From the IMG/VR virus record IMGVR_UViG_3300025929_000708, positions 1 to 22,934 of that record: DNA of 22,934 nt; one strand, given 5' to 3'. The stretch comes from a virus. Positions within the stretch are counted from its first letter, which is position 1, and every line of letters begins with the position of its first letter. Below are positions 13,309 to 20,249 of this stretch, in pieces. Both the position numbers and the translations under genes were made by a program. The notes beneath the pieces are model-generated. The model did no database searches. It was given only the letters and a program-made list of their open reading frames with translations, and was not told the DNA's origin.

Positions 13309-14377
13309 GGTGCTTCTCCTTGGGTTTGTGGTGCGGGACTTCACGGGACTTGAACCGGCCGGACGCGACGGCGCGCGCGGCCTCTTCCTGCACCGAACGC
13401 GGCAGGCCGCGCCCACCGCCGGCCAGGAGTTTCTGCGCGGCGCGCAGGCGCATCGTGCGGGACTCGGAGGGCAGCGACCAGCCCTTGAGGATCGAGCGCG
13501 CCGCCTCGTGCCGCAGCCGCTGGGGCAGGTCCGGCTGCCCGGGCGCGGAACCGAGCCACACGCACACCTGGCAGCGGCAGTGCGGATGCCTGGGCGGGCG
13601 CATCAGCGGCATTCCGTACGGCCACACGCTCGGCGGCTCGTACGGGCCGTAGGTCGCGAACTCGTCGAAACCGATGCCCTCGTTGGGGTCGGCCAGCTCC
13701 CCCGCGAGCTTGAGGCACACTACGCAGGCGTCGCGTTCGGCGATCCACAGCAGCTTCTCCCCGAACCTCACGGCGACCTGCCGCGCGGCGTCGTTCGCGA
13801 CGTGGTTCGTCAGGTACGTGCTGCCGGTGTCCACCGCCGCGGTCGCCCGGTGCGCCTCGGCGATCGCGGCCTGGAGGTCCAGGCCGCTTCGCGCCCGCTG
13901 CAGTTGCCCGGCGGCGCGCAGCAGGTGGCTGACGGCGGCCTGCGGCGTGGCCTCGATCAGGCCGCGCGCCGTGTCGTCCAGCGCCAGTTCGGCGGCGTCG
14001 ATCGCCAGCCCGATCTGCTGCCCCGCGTGCTGCGCGCCCAGCTCCAGGGCCTTTTCGGCTTCGCCGCGCAGGATCGGCCCCAGATCCCGGCCCGTGCTGG
14101 CCGCGACCTGCCGCAACTGCATCACCAGCGCCTGCGTCAGGTGCTCGCGGTCGCTCTCCCGCAGCGCCTGCGCGGAGACCGGGCTGGCTCCGGCAACGAT
14201 CCAGCGGCGGTTCGCGTCGCGGGCGAACGCGGCCAGCGCGCGACGCAGCGACGCGCTCGCCGCATACGCCGACCCGGCTTCGAGGGTGAGCAGCGTCGCG
14301 GCCTGCACGACCAGCAGCGCGTCCAGGTCCGGGGGCGCGGTCGGCTGCTGGCCTTGAGGCGCCGTCTGGCCGGTCAT
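13301..14377 (-). CDS. MuF-like minor head protein (phage head morphogenesis family)
   Basis: The product is 358 residues, starting at the ATG of an ATGA overlap. Residues about 15-205 are almost entirely helical. The C-terminal half of the domain carries WIAERDACVVCLKLAGELAD (Cys218, Cys221), then WPYGMPLMRPPRHPHCRCQV (Cys267, Cys269) and Cys272. This is the signature of the Mu gpF / SPP1 gp7 head morphogenesis domain, which ends in a P-x-HPxCRC segment and is thought to bind metal. The protein probably sits inside the head at the portal and may be ejected with DNA. The tail after residue 280 is basic. MuF genes usually follow the portal gene directly; here the gene comes after the connectors, which is uncommon. 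Confidence 0.85.
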   Translation of the reverse strand: MTGQTAPQGQQPTAPPDLDALLVVQAATLLTLEAGSAYAASASLRRALAAFARDANRRWIVAGASPVSAQALRESDREHLTQALVMQLRQVAASTGRDLGPILRGEAEKALELGAQHAGQQIGLAIDAAELALDDTARGLIEATPQAAVSHLLRAAGQLQRARSGLDLQAAIAEAHRATAAVDTGSTYLTNHVANDAARQVAVRFGEKLLWIAERDACVVCLKLAGELADPNEGIGFDEFATYGPYEPPSVWPYGMPLMRPPRHPHCRCQVCVWLGSAPGQPDLPQRLRHEAARSILKGWSLPSESRTMRLRAAQKLLAGGGRGLPRSVQEEAARAVASGRFKSREVPHHKPKEKHHV

Positions 14378-14709
14378 CCGCCGGCCTTCGTCAGGCTGAT
14401 GGACACGTCGTTCGGGAACCCGTAGGAGGGCAGCGGGTTGGTTCCGGAGACGTTGAACCAGTCGCCGGTGCTGCGCGCGCGCAGCCGGTCGTCGTTGCGC
14501 ACGTCGCTGCCCTGCGGGAACAGGCAGAAGTAGAAGGCGACCTGCTGCGGGGTGCGGGTCACCGGGTCCATGACGGTGCGCGTCTTGTAGCTCAGGACGC
14601 CGCGGATGCCGGCGTACAGCGGGCCGCTGTCGTCGTCCTCGGTGTCGCCGTACCCGTCGTCCTGCACGGCGCGGTACAGGTCGAAGACCTCGTTCGGAGG
14701 CAGGATCAT
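14374..14709 (-). CDS. Head-tail connector (stopper / head-closure protein)
   Basis: The start is the ATG of a TGATG junction, giving 111 residues. The protein is beta-rich with an N-terminal MILPPNEVFDLYRAVQDDGY, a middle strand pair (LYAGIRGVLSYKTRTV and QQVAFYFCLFPQG) and a C-terminal WFNVSGTNPLPSYGFPND. This matches the size and strand pattern of the head-closure (SPP1 gp16 / HK97 gp7-like) proteins that seal the connector channel after packaging: a small barrel with a loop around 'RxxxDWFxV'. It lies directly after the adaptor gene, and its stop overlaps the MuF-like gene by 4 bases (ATGA). The call is based on size, strand pattern and order. Confidence 0.72.
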   Translation of the reverse strand: MILPPNEVFDLYRAVQDDGYGDTEDDDSGPLYAGIRGVLSYKTRTVMDPVTRTPQQVAFYFCLFPQGSDVRNDDRLRARSTGDWFNVSGTNPLPSYGFPNDVSISLTKAGG

Positions 14710-15125
14710 CAGTACCGCCCCTGCCGGGCGACACCGGGGATGGCGCCCGCGTTGAACAGCGTCAGCATCGCCTGCTGGCATAACTCCGGCAGCGCGTTGC
14801 CCGCGGTCCCGGCCGCGCGGTGCATGGACACCCCGGAGATCGAGACCTGGTCGAACCGCGACTTCGCCCCCGTCGCGTCGTCGACGTCGGCCTGGTATTC
14901 GACCTGCTGGCAGGTCGCCAGGCACAGCAGGGACGCGACGGTCGGATCGGTCGGAAGGCCGGTGGTGTCGTCGGTGTCGTAGATCGCGCCTGTCATCGCA
15001 TAGTCGATCACCGCTGAGGCGAGCTGCAGCTGGTAGTCCATCCGCGCCGGGAGCACGACACCGGCGCCAACGAACTGCTGGTAGTCGGCTGAGGTGGCGT
15101 ACACGCGCGGCGTCGGAAGCGGCAT
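14709..15125 (-). CDS. Head-tail connector (adaptor, gp6/gp15-like)
   Basis: This 138-residue protein likely forms the ring bound under the portal. It starts at an ATG with AAAGG 6 bases upstream. The N-terminus (PRVYATSADYQQFVGAG) followed by a helix with a conserved spacing (MDYQLQLASAVIDYAMTGA), an Asp-rich loop (YDTDDTTGLPTDPTV) and a second helix (SLLCLATCQQVEYQAD) is the usual arrangement of the HK97 gp6/SPP1 gp15 adaptor family: 'ATxxDYxxF', a bundle of helices and an internal VASLLCLATCQQ-type segment. The C-terminus, LPELCQQAMLTLFNAG, is helical. The next gene overlaps its stop by one base (TGATG). The call is from pattern memory plus gene order. Confidence 0.78.
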   Translation of the reverse strand: MPLPTPRVYATSADYQQFVGAGVVLPARMDYQLQLASAVIDYAMTGAIYDTDDTTGLPTDPTVASLLCLATCQQVEYQADVDDATGAKSRFDQVSISGVSMHRAAGTAGNALPELCQQAMLTLFNAGAIPGVARQGRY

Positions 15126-15134
15126 ATCAGACCT

Positions 15135-15557
15135 TTACTTGCATTCGCGGTGGCGCTGCGGCCACGGGCCGGTCCTGCCGTTGCGCTCGACCGGTTCGCC
15201 GCACTCCAGGCACAGGTGCAATTCCTCCTCGCCGTCCGCGTCCGCGTCCGCGTCCGGGTCCGGCGGCAGCTGCTCGCCGGACCCGTCGTCCGCGGTGGGC
15301 TCGTCGCCGGAGCCGGCCGTGTCGGCCAGACCGGCCGGCCCCAGCGACGAGGGATCGATCCCGGAGAGCTCCGCCAGCTGCGCGACCTGCGCGCGCAGGC
15401 GCGCGATCTCCTCGTCCGGGTCCGCGCCCGAAGGGTCCGCGACCCTCGCCAGCTCGCCGGCAGCGAGCTGCTTGGCGATTTCCTTGGGCAGCGGGTGCGT
15501 GAAACCGTGCACCGTGCCGCTCTCGGTGTGCTGGTAGTAGTGGATGACGGGGGCCAC
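15135..15557 (-). CDS. Unknown 140-residue head-region protein with CxxC...HxxC zinc-like tail
   Basis: A GTG at 15557 with GGAGGA 3-4 bases upstream gives 140 residues. Residues 1-40 are compact (VIHYYQHTESGTVHGFTHPL, then PKEIAKQLAAGELARVADP), resembling short phage head-tail leader domains. A helix (EEIARLRAQVAQLAEL, about 50-65) follows, then an acidic Gly/Asp linker with a DADADAD repeat, and finally CLECGEPVERNGRTG...RHREC. Cys116, Cys119, His136 and Cys139 give a CxxC-x16-HxxC pattern, enough for one zinc site. A similar layout of short domain, helix and charged linker is common in small proteins after actinophage capsid genes, but the role is unknown. Metal binding is inferred. Confidence 0.7.
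   Translation of the reverse strand: MAPVIHYYQHTESGTVHGFTHPLPKEIAKQLAAGELARVADPSGADPDEEIARLRAQVAQLAELSGIDPSSLGPAGLADTAGSGDEPTADDGSGEQLPPDPDADADADGEEELHLCLECGEPVERNGRTGPWPQRHRECK
15232..15260. repeat. Short tandem repeat of GTCCGC units inside a gene
   Basis: The hexamer GTCCGC (on the plus strand) is repeated about four times, the last unit changed to GTCCGG, and encodes the Asp-Ala stretch of the acidic linker. Such hexamer runs can gain or lose units without breaking the frame, so linker length may vary between relatives. Confidence 0.6.
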
Positions 15558-15582
15558 GGGTCCTCCGGGATTCGGGTGGGGG

Positions 15583-16062
15583 TCAGCCGCGCGGGCCTGC
15601 GGGCGCGTACGGGTCCATCAGCAGCGCCAGCGTCGTGACGCCGAGGGTGCCGCTGAAGTTGAGCAGGATGCTGCCGTCGGGCTGCAGGAAGCGGCCCGAG
15701 GTGAACACCCCGAAGTAGCGCGTCGCGTTCGAGCTGACGTCCACGGTCAGGTCGCCGGTGTTCGCCTGCGGGGTGAACGGGAACTGGTTGGCGATGTCGG
15801 TGCGCGGCTGCGTCGCCTTGACGATCACCTTGAAGTTCGTGCCGGGGGTGGTGGTCTTCACGATGAGCCGCAGGTGCTCGGGCAGGAAGCCCGACTGGCC
15901 GTACGGCAGGCCGCTGATCGCGCCGGCGAACAGGGACGCCGGGATCGATAGGCCGTTGGAGACGTCCCCGGCGACCAGGCTGTAGTCGGTCGGCGCGGCC
16001 ACGGCGCCGTTCGGGGTCATCAGCGCGACGTTGGCGGCGGCGAGCGGAGTGGTGGGAGCCAT
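15583..16062 (-). CDS. Putative head decoration or accessory capsid protein
   Basis: The gene starts 9 bases after the capsid stop, and the ribosome site GAGGT overlaps that stop. The 159 residues are rich in predicted beta strand and Ala, Thr and Pro: an N-terminal region with PTDYSLVAGDV, then LRLIVKTTTPGTNFKVIVKA, and a C-terminal half with GDLTVDVSSNATRYFGVFTS and GSILLNFSGTLGVTTLAL. There is no signal peptide or Cys. In phages with this layout, a beta-rich protein of such size right after the major capsid gene is usually a decoration (cement) protein on the shell. The call rests on position and composition. A minor structural role in the neck is the alternative. Confidence 0.55.
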   Translation of the reverse strand: MAPTTPLAAANVALMTPNGAVAAPTDYSLVAGDVSNGLSIPASLFAGAISGLPYGQSGFLPEHLRLIVKTTTPGTNFKVIVKATQPRTDIANQFPFTPQANTGDLTVDVSSNATRYFGVFTSGRFLQPDGSILLNFSGTLGVTTLALLMDPYAPAGPRG

Positions 16063-16071
16063 GATCAGACC

Positions 16072-16980
16072 TCAGATTCCGACGGGGCGCTGGACGTACG
16101 CGACGGCTAGCGCTTCGGGGTGGACGACCTTGGCGCCGTACACGTGCAGGCCGCGCACCAGGTCGCGGAACCCGCGCTCGGAGCGCAGGGCCTCGGTCTT
16201 GATGATCTGCTCGGCGTAGGTGATGGCCATGTTGTGGCCGGCCTGGATCGCCCACACCCCGACGCCCGCGCCGCCGGCGACGGTCTGCACGGTGTTGCGG
16301 GAGACCAGGACGTTGAAGTTCGCGATCGATCCGATGAACCCGCGCTGCATGGTCGCGCCGGTCGAGCCGTCGGCGGCTGTGCCCATCACGAAGCCGGCGG
16401 TCTGGGAGATCAGGCCGCGCGCCCACGGCGGGACCGCGATGTACCGGCCGCCGTCGTCGGGGACGTCGGCGCCGTCGAGCGCCACCTGCAGCGGGATGAT
16501 GACCTGGACGTAGAAGTCCGCGGGGTGGCTGGTGATCGAGCTGAAGATCGCCGGGGTCAGCGGCGACGCGGAGGAGCCCAGGACGTTGGCGGCGGCGACT
16601 GAGGTGTACTTGGCGGCGAGGAACTGGTCGGCGGCTACGGCGATCGAGTAGCTGGCGCGGCCTTCCATCCACGGCTGGATGTTGCCGGCGGCCTGCTGCT
16701 TGTCGACGTCGTCGATGCGCACCGCCCAGTACTTGGCCTGGTCGATGGTGAAGGAGATGCCGGCGTCCTGCACGTCCTGGTAGGTCAGGTCGGTGCCGAT
16801 GACGTAGTCGCTGACGGTGGGGTCGGCGAGCGAGGTGATGTGGACGGTGTCGCCGCCTTCGGCGATCTCGCCCTCGTAGTTGCGGTTGACGACCATGGGG
16901 CCGCCGAAAACCAACTTCTGGGGCAGCGAGCCCAAGAGGATCTTGGACCAGACTTCGCCCTTGAAATGAGCGACGCTCAC
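16072..16980 (-). CDS. Major capsid protein (HK97 fold, P22 coat-like family)
   Basis: This is the main shell protein, 302 residues from a GTG at 16980 that has GGAAGG 7 bases upstream. The frame is open upstream, but that part crosses the repeat-bearing gap and the scaffold. The N-terminal third carries the pattern typical of P22-coat-like capsids in Gram-positive phages: VNRNYEGEIAEGGDTVHI, then DLTYQDVQDAGISFTIDQ, then KYWAVRIDDVDKQQA. The peripheral domain follows, with PDDGGRYIAVPPWARGLI, and the C-terminus ends VRGLHVYGAKVVHPEALAVA. There is no prohead protease gene nearby, which agrees with a separate scaffold that exits rather than being digested. The family name is from recall and should be confirmed by profile search. 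Confidence 0.9.
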   Translation of the reverse strand: MSVAHFKGEVWSKILLGSLPQKLVFGGPMVVNRNYEGEIAEGGDTVHITSLADPTVSDYVIGTDLTYQDVQDAGISFTIDQAKYWAVRIDDVDKQQAAGNIQPWMEGRASYSIAVAADQFLAAKYTSVAAANVLGSSASPLTPAIFSSITSHPADFYVQVIIPLQVALDGADVPDDGGRYIAVPPWARGLISQTAGFVMGTAADGSTGATMQRGFIGSIANFNVLVSRNTVQTVAGGAGVGVWAIQAGHNMAITYAEQIIKTEALRSERGFRDLVRGLHVYGAKVVHPEALAVAYVQRPVGI

Positions 16981-17015
16981 AGGCGTGCCTTCCGGGATGG
17001 CAGGGTCAGTGGTTG

Positions 17016-17047
17016 CCGTTTCGGCTACCGCTGCCAGTCCGTTTCGG
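17016..17047. repeat. Paired 9-mer CCGTTTCGG, 23-bp period (before capsid)
   Basis: CCGTTTCGG occurs at 17016-17024 and 17039-17047, again with a 23-base start-to-start spacing. The near copy ends 35 bases before the capsid GTG. The scaffold-capsid gap of 107 bases (16981-17087) holds this pair and the capsid ribosome site, but no dyad element. Confidence 0.75.
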
Positions 17048-17087
17048 CGCTGTGAGCGGGTGGTGCGCGGTGGTGCTCGGGGTGATG

Positions 17088-17807
17088 CTAGGAGGCGAGG
17101 AACGCGTCCAGAAGGCCGTCGGCCATGGCCTTGGAGACCTGCGCGGGGGTGGCTCGGTCGATGTCCGCTTTTGTCCACTGGCGCTGTCCGCCGGGCTGCG
17201 CGTTGAACTCGCCGGCCGTGGACGCGCGGCGCTGCGCAGCAGGCTGCCCGGCGCTGGCCGCGGAGGCCGCTGCCGTGGATGCGCCGGCGGTGTTCTTGCC
17301 GTACCGGGCCGGGGATTCGGCCACGGCCGCGACAATCACGGCTTTGACCGCGTCGCTGTCGGCGGGGTCGACGCCGTCGAGTCTGGCCATGAACGTGCGG
17401 CTGTCGAGCAGCGCGTCGCCGTCGGCCTCCACGCGCCCGGCGGTGCGCAGCACCGCGAGCTCCAGCGCCCTGGATCTGGCTTCGCGCTGGGATGCTTCGA
17501 GCTTGGCGGTGATGGCGGCCGGGTCGGGTGTTTCCTCGGCGAGGCCGACCTTGGCAGCGATCTTCGCGAGTAGTTCCTTCTGTGCTCTCGTCTCGGCGAC
17601 CAGCGCGCCGTCGGCGTTGGCTTTGGCGCGCGCCTCGTTCTGGCGGGCGATGGCCTTCCACTTCTCGGCTTCGGCCTGCCAGTCCGTGGCTGCGGCCGGG
17701 GCCGCGCCGGTTTCTGCCGGGTTTGCCGCCGTGGTGCCGGTGGCCGGGGCGGCGGCGGCCGTGGTCGCCGTTGCGGCTCCCGCGGCGTCGGTTGCCGTCT
17801 CGGTCAT
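17088..17807 (-). CDS. Scaffolding protein
   Basis: Scaffolding proteins fill the prohead, guide coat assembly and then leave. The 239-residue product starts at an ATG with GAGGAA 5 bases upstream. Residues 1-42 are a low-complexity Ala/Thr segment, about 43-125 form a charged helical or coiled-coil region (DWQAEAEKWKAIARQNEARA, then TAKLEASQREARSRALELAV), followed by an Ala/Ser linker, and the last 30 residues hold a basic-acidic helix pair (WTKADIDRATPAQVSKAMAD) like the coat-binding end of many scaffolds. No protease motif is seen. Its position directly before the capsid gene is diagnostic. The assignment is by composition and synteny, since scaffold sequences are poorly conserved. Confidence 0.85.
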   Translation of the reverse strand: MTETATDAAGAATATTAAAAPATGTTAANPAETGAAPAAATDWQAEAEKWKAIARQNEARAKANADGALVAETRAQKELLAKIAAKVGLAEETPDPAAITAKLEASQREARSRALELAVLRTAGRVEADGDALLDSRTFMARLDGVDPADSDAVKAVIVAAVAESPARYGKNTAGASTAAASAASAGQPAAQRRASTAGEFNAQPGGQRQWTKADIDRATPAQVSKAMADGLLDAFLAS

Positions 17808-17816
17808 CGGTTCCTC

Positions 17817-17848
17817 CCGTTTCGGGTTCGGGTTCCGTACCGTTTCGG
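17817..17848. repeat. Paired 9-mer CCGTTTCGG, 23-bp period (before scaffold)
   Basis: CCGTTTCGG occurs at 17817-17825 and 17840-17848. Start-to-start distance is 23 bases, the same as in front of the portal and capsid genes. The near copy runs directly into the scaffold ribosome site (GAGGAA) on the minus strand. A one-mismatch relative, CCGTCTCGG, lies at 17795-17803 inside the first codons of the scaffold gene. Confidence 0.75.
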
Positions 17849-17877
17849 CCCGGTTCCGGGTTCAGTATGCCACCGGT

Positions 17878-17893
17878 TCGAACTGGTGTGCGA
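17878..17893. repeat. Intergenic dyad element, copy 4 (portal-scaffold gap)
   Basis: The sequence is TCGAAC-TGGT-GTGCGA. It sits 3 bases after the portal stop. The 16 bases GTTCGAACTGGTGTGC (17876-17891) occur identically, in the same orientation, at 12509-12524. On the minus strand CATACT (17869-17864) lies at the same distance from the dyad as TATGAT does from the copy at 12511, so it may be the matching -10. Confidence 0.65.
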
Positions 17894-17896
17894 GTT

Positions 17897-19609
17897 TCAC
17901 GTCTGCAGTGTCGCCCCGCTGTCCGCGCCGACGCCCTGGGCGGTGGGGTCCACCGCGATCGTGTCCGCGATCTCCTGCACCTCCTGGCCGACCGTGGCCT
18001 TCGAGCCCTGCGGCGGGGTGAGCGTGACGCGCGCGCGGGCCAGCACGTCGAACCCTTCCTCGTCGCGGATCGCCAGGACCTCCTCGTCGATCTGCTCCTG
18101 CGTCCAGTCCGGGTGCACCATCCCGACCAGGGTCTGCTTGCTGGCGGCTTGCGCGGTCGAGAGGGCGACGGCGGTCTGGGCCAGCTCCTGCGGGCTGGGC
18201 AGCACCGCGTCGGGGAACACGATGTCGGGCCGCTCGGGTTTGAGGCCCGGCTTGCGGAAGACCGCGCTTTCGACGGCCATGAGGCTGAACGCCGCGTCGG
18301 CCAGCCGAGGCTTCCAGTAGTGGATCTTCTTGGAGCGGGTCAGGAGGCTGCGGCGGTTGCGGTCCTCGATCTCCGTGGCGGTGACGTTGCCCGCTGAGGT
18401 GGCCTGCTCGCCGAAGGTCTGCGGCGAGTACCCGGCCCCGTGCACGATCACACTCACCAGGGCGTCGGCGGTCGCCTTGTGCTCGGCGAACCGGATGGCG
18501 AACTGGTTCGCGGTGATCAGCGACTTGTCGGCGGCGCCCGCGAGCATGTTCATCGGGATGAACACCTCCCGGTCCACGTCCGCGATCGCGGGTTTGCCGG
18601 GGCCGCGCGACTCCAGATAGGACGGGGGCACCATCAGCCGGCTCTTGGCCAGGCGCACGTCGCGCATCCAGGAGGAGTAGGTCTCGTCCAGGGCGTCCAT
18701 CATGCCCTCCACGCCCTGGTAGTCGCTGCGCCCGACGGGCGCGGCTCCGGGAACCCACCGCCACAGCCGGTTGGGGCGCATGTTCGGGATGTAGGTGACG
18801 GTGGCGGCGCCCTGGGGCAGGTCGGGCAGGTTGATGGTGTCGCCGCCCGCGGTGCCGATCGCGGCGACGATCGGTTCGAGCTGTTCGAAATTCGCCAGCG
18901 AGTCGGGCGTGCCGATGCGGATCTGGTCGCCGATGTACACCGCGTGCTGGATGTAGCCGTCGATCAGGTTGTGCTGTTCGAGGTGGCGCACGACCTGGTC
19001 CCCGGAGTCCTCCAGCACACGCCAGAAGATCACGCTCGCGAGGTGTCCGTAGCGGAAGGTGGGGACCGCGGCGTCGGGGTGGACGATGTCGAGCCACGGG
19101 CGGTCTGAGACCTGCTCGTCCCACACGGTGCGCAGGTACACCCCGCCCAGGCCCGCGTCGACCTCGGCCGCCTCCAGCAGGGTGGCGTGCAGTTCGTCGT
19201 CTACGCGTTCCTCCAGCCACGCCTGCCCGACCTTGTCGGTGACTTCGAGGCGGGGTTTCTTGGCGAACAGCAGGTCTGCGCTCATGGAGGCGATGTCGCC
19301 GGCGATGGGCACGTGGAGTTTCGCGCGCTTCTCCGCGGCGGGGGTGAGCTGGCCCCAGAAGTACCGGTCGTTGGTGGCGGTGGCGCTGGTCATGGGGGCG
19401 CGGAACTGGGAGCTGACGGAGTATTCGCCGGAGGTGGAGAAGAACGCGGTGGCATTGCGGGAGTTGCCGCCCAGGCCCTGGTAGGCGAAGGAGAGTTCGT
19501 CTGCGGAGCCGGAGAACCACGCGGACCAGAGGGATTGGGCGCGTGCGACGGGCGCCCAGATGACCGGTGGCCAGGGTGTGTTCTTGTCGGTGGGGAGCTG
19601 CGGCGCCAC
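17897..19609 (-). CDS. Portal protein (SPP1 gp6 / A118-like)
   Basis: The portal is the dodecameric ring at one head vertex through which DNA enters and leaves. I chose the GTG at 19609 (570 residues) because AAAGGG lies about 7 bases upstream; the frame is open further up but crosses an intergenic repeat region. The sequence has the layout of the Phage_prot_Gp6 group: an N-terminal region with QLTPAAEKRAKLHVPIAGDI, a central alpha/beta wing (DIVHPDAAVPTFRYGHLASV), a middle segment with RDVRLAKSRLMVPPSYLES, then a long helical part (NQFAIRFAEHKATADALVS and ATEIEDRNRRSLLTRSKKI) for the stem and crown. The C-terminus is helical and acidic. The large terminase lies upstream and the scaffold and capsid genes follow, which fits. 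Confidence 0.88.
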   Translation of the reverse strand: MAPQLPTDKNTPWPPVIWAPVARAQSLWSAWFSGSADELSFAYQGLGGNSRNATAFFSTSGEYSVSSQFRAPMTSATATNDRYFWGQLTPAAEKRAKLHVPIAGDIASMSADLLFAKKPRLEVTDKVGQAWLEERVDDELHATLLEAAEVDAGLGGVYLRTVWDEQVSDRPWLDIVHPDAAVPTFRYGHLASVIFWRVLEDSGDQVVRHLEQHNLIDGYIQHAVYIGDQIRIGTPDSLANFEQLEPIVAAIGTAGGDTINLPDLPQGAATVTYIPNMRPNRLWRWVPGAAPVGRSDYQGVEGMMDALDETYSSWMRDVRLAKSRLMVPPSYLESRGPGKPAIADVDREVFIPMNMLAGAADKSLITANQFAIRFAEHKATADALVSVIVHGAGYSPQTFGEQATSAGNVTATEIEDRNRRSLLTRSKKIHYWKPRLADAAFSLMAVESAVFRKPGLKPERPDIVFPDAVLPSPQELAQTAVALSTAQAASKQTLVGMVHPDWTQEQIDEEVLAIRDEEGFDVLARARVTLTPPQGSKATVGQEVQEIADTIAVDPTAQGVGADSGATLQT

Positions 19610-19644
19610 GGTTCGCCCTTTCGGCTGCCGGAACGGGGGGGTTG

Positions 19645-19676
19645 CCGTTTCGGCTGCCGCGCGGGTTCCGTTTCGG
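19645..19676. repeat. Paired 9-mer CCGTTTCGG, 23-bp period (before portal)
   Basis: CCGTTTCGG occurs at 19645-19653 and 19668-19676, separated by 14 bases. On the transcribed strand each reads CCGAAACGG. The near copy ends 35 bases before the portal start, the same distance as for the capsid pair. A one-mismatch relative, CCCTTTCGG, lies at 19616-19624. The surrounding GGTTGCCGTTTCGGCT is shared exactly with the capsid-upstream copy at 17011-17026. Confidence 0.75.
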
Positions 19677-19709
19677 GCCGGGCGCGGATGGTGCTGATCA
19701 GCAGGATAG

Positions 19710-19725
19710 GCGAACGCGTGTTCGA
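19710..19725. repeat. Intergenic dyad element, copy 3 (before portal)
   Basis: The sequence GCGAAC-GCGT-GTTCGA contains a perfect 5-base inverted repeat (CGAAC and GTTCG) around the 4-base spacer, the most symmetric of the five copies. It lies 3 bases after the stop of the 62-residue gene. On the minus strand, TATCCT (19708-19703), a possible -10, sits 1 base beyond its edge. Confidence 0.6.
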
Positions 19726-19728
19726 CCG

Positions 19729-19917
19729 TCAGCGTCCGGCGTGTATCCAGAACCCCCAGACGCGGCGCTTGGACGCGAGCGACGCGCCGCGCACGTAGAG
19801 CCATCTGCGCCAGCCGGAGCGCGGTGCGCCGGGGGCGTAGGTGCGGCCGATCCAATGACCCTGGCGCGGCGTCGGGCGCGGCCCGGACCAGGTGGCGAAC
19901 CAGTTGCGGGCGGCCAT
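19729..19917 (-). CDS. Unknown 62-residue Trp-rich basic protein
   Basis: The start at 19917 gives MAARNWFATWSGPRPTPRQG. An ATG three codons earlier (19926) is also possible but overlaps the previous stop. The protein is basic, with seven tryptophans in 62 residues (for example GWRRWLYV and RVWGFWIHAGR at the end). That aromatic content is much higher than random shadow frames here, which supports it as coding. It could be a small nucleic-acid- or protein-binding factor, but nothing specific is recognisable. The gap after it carries both intergenic repeat families. Confidence 0.55.
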   Translation of the reverse strand: MAARNWFATWSGPRPTPRQGHWIGRTYAPGAPRSGWRRWLYVRGASLASKRRVWGFWIHAGR

Positions 19918-19918
19918 G

Positions 19919-20248
19919 TCAAGCATCGTTCTCGTCGCGCGAGATGACGCGGTCGCGGGGAACGACTGGGCGTGGCGTGACCGCTTCCAACACCGCTGCG
20001 TAACCGGCCGCTAGCGCATCGCGGTGGTTGCGGACGATGCCATCGAGTTGCGCCTGGGTGGGATGCGCTTCCTCGGCGAGTTCGCCTTCGATCGTGCGGC
20101 GCGTCCGGAAGATGTAATTGAAACTGCGCTCACTTTTCAGCTGGAGCAGCTCCACCTCGTGCGCATTGAGTAGGTCGCGCTCGCTGATGACGACATCGCC
20201 GCCGAGGCGTTCGACTAGGAGGGCGATGACGCGATCACGATCATCCAT
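19919..20248 (-). CDS. Unknown 109-residue helical protein
   Basis: The ATG at 20248 lies one base after the preceding stop, and the gene ends one base before the 62-residue gene start. The product is mostly helical and charged: an N-terminal MDDRDRVIALLVERLGG helix, a central segment (HEVELLQLKSERSF) with possible coiled-coil character, and a C-terminal helix (QLDGIVRNHRDALAAGY). The end is basic then acidic (VISRDENDA). No enzyme motif is visible. Its compact gene spacing and codon use match the neighbours, so it is a real gene of the late operon. Function unknown. Confidence 0.7.
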   Translation of the reverse strand: MDDRDRVIALLVERLGGDVVISERDLLNAHEVELLQLKSERSFNYIFRTRRTIEGELAEEAHPTQAQLDGIVRNHRDALAAGYAAVLEAVTPRPVVPRDRVISRDENDA

Positions 20249-20249
20249 C

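Noticed and set aside
16981-17087. Repeat-bearing gap as a CRISPR array or replication-origin iterons
   Set aside because: Only two 9-mers per gap, with no repeated unit of CRISPR length and no AT-rich unwinding region.
19698-19922. 74-codon alternative frame over the 62-residue gene
   Set aside because: Its Pro/Arg/Ala/Ser composition looks like a shadow, and it overlaps the dyad at 19710. The Trp-rich frame is more protein-like and has better junctions.
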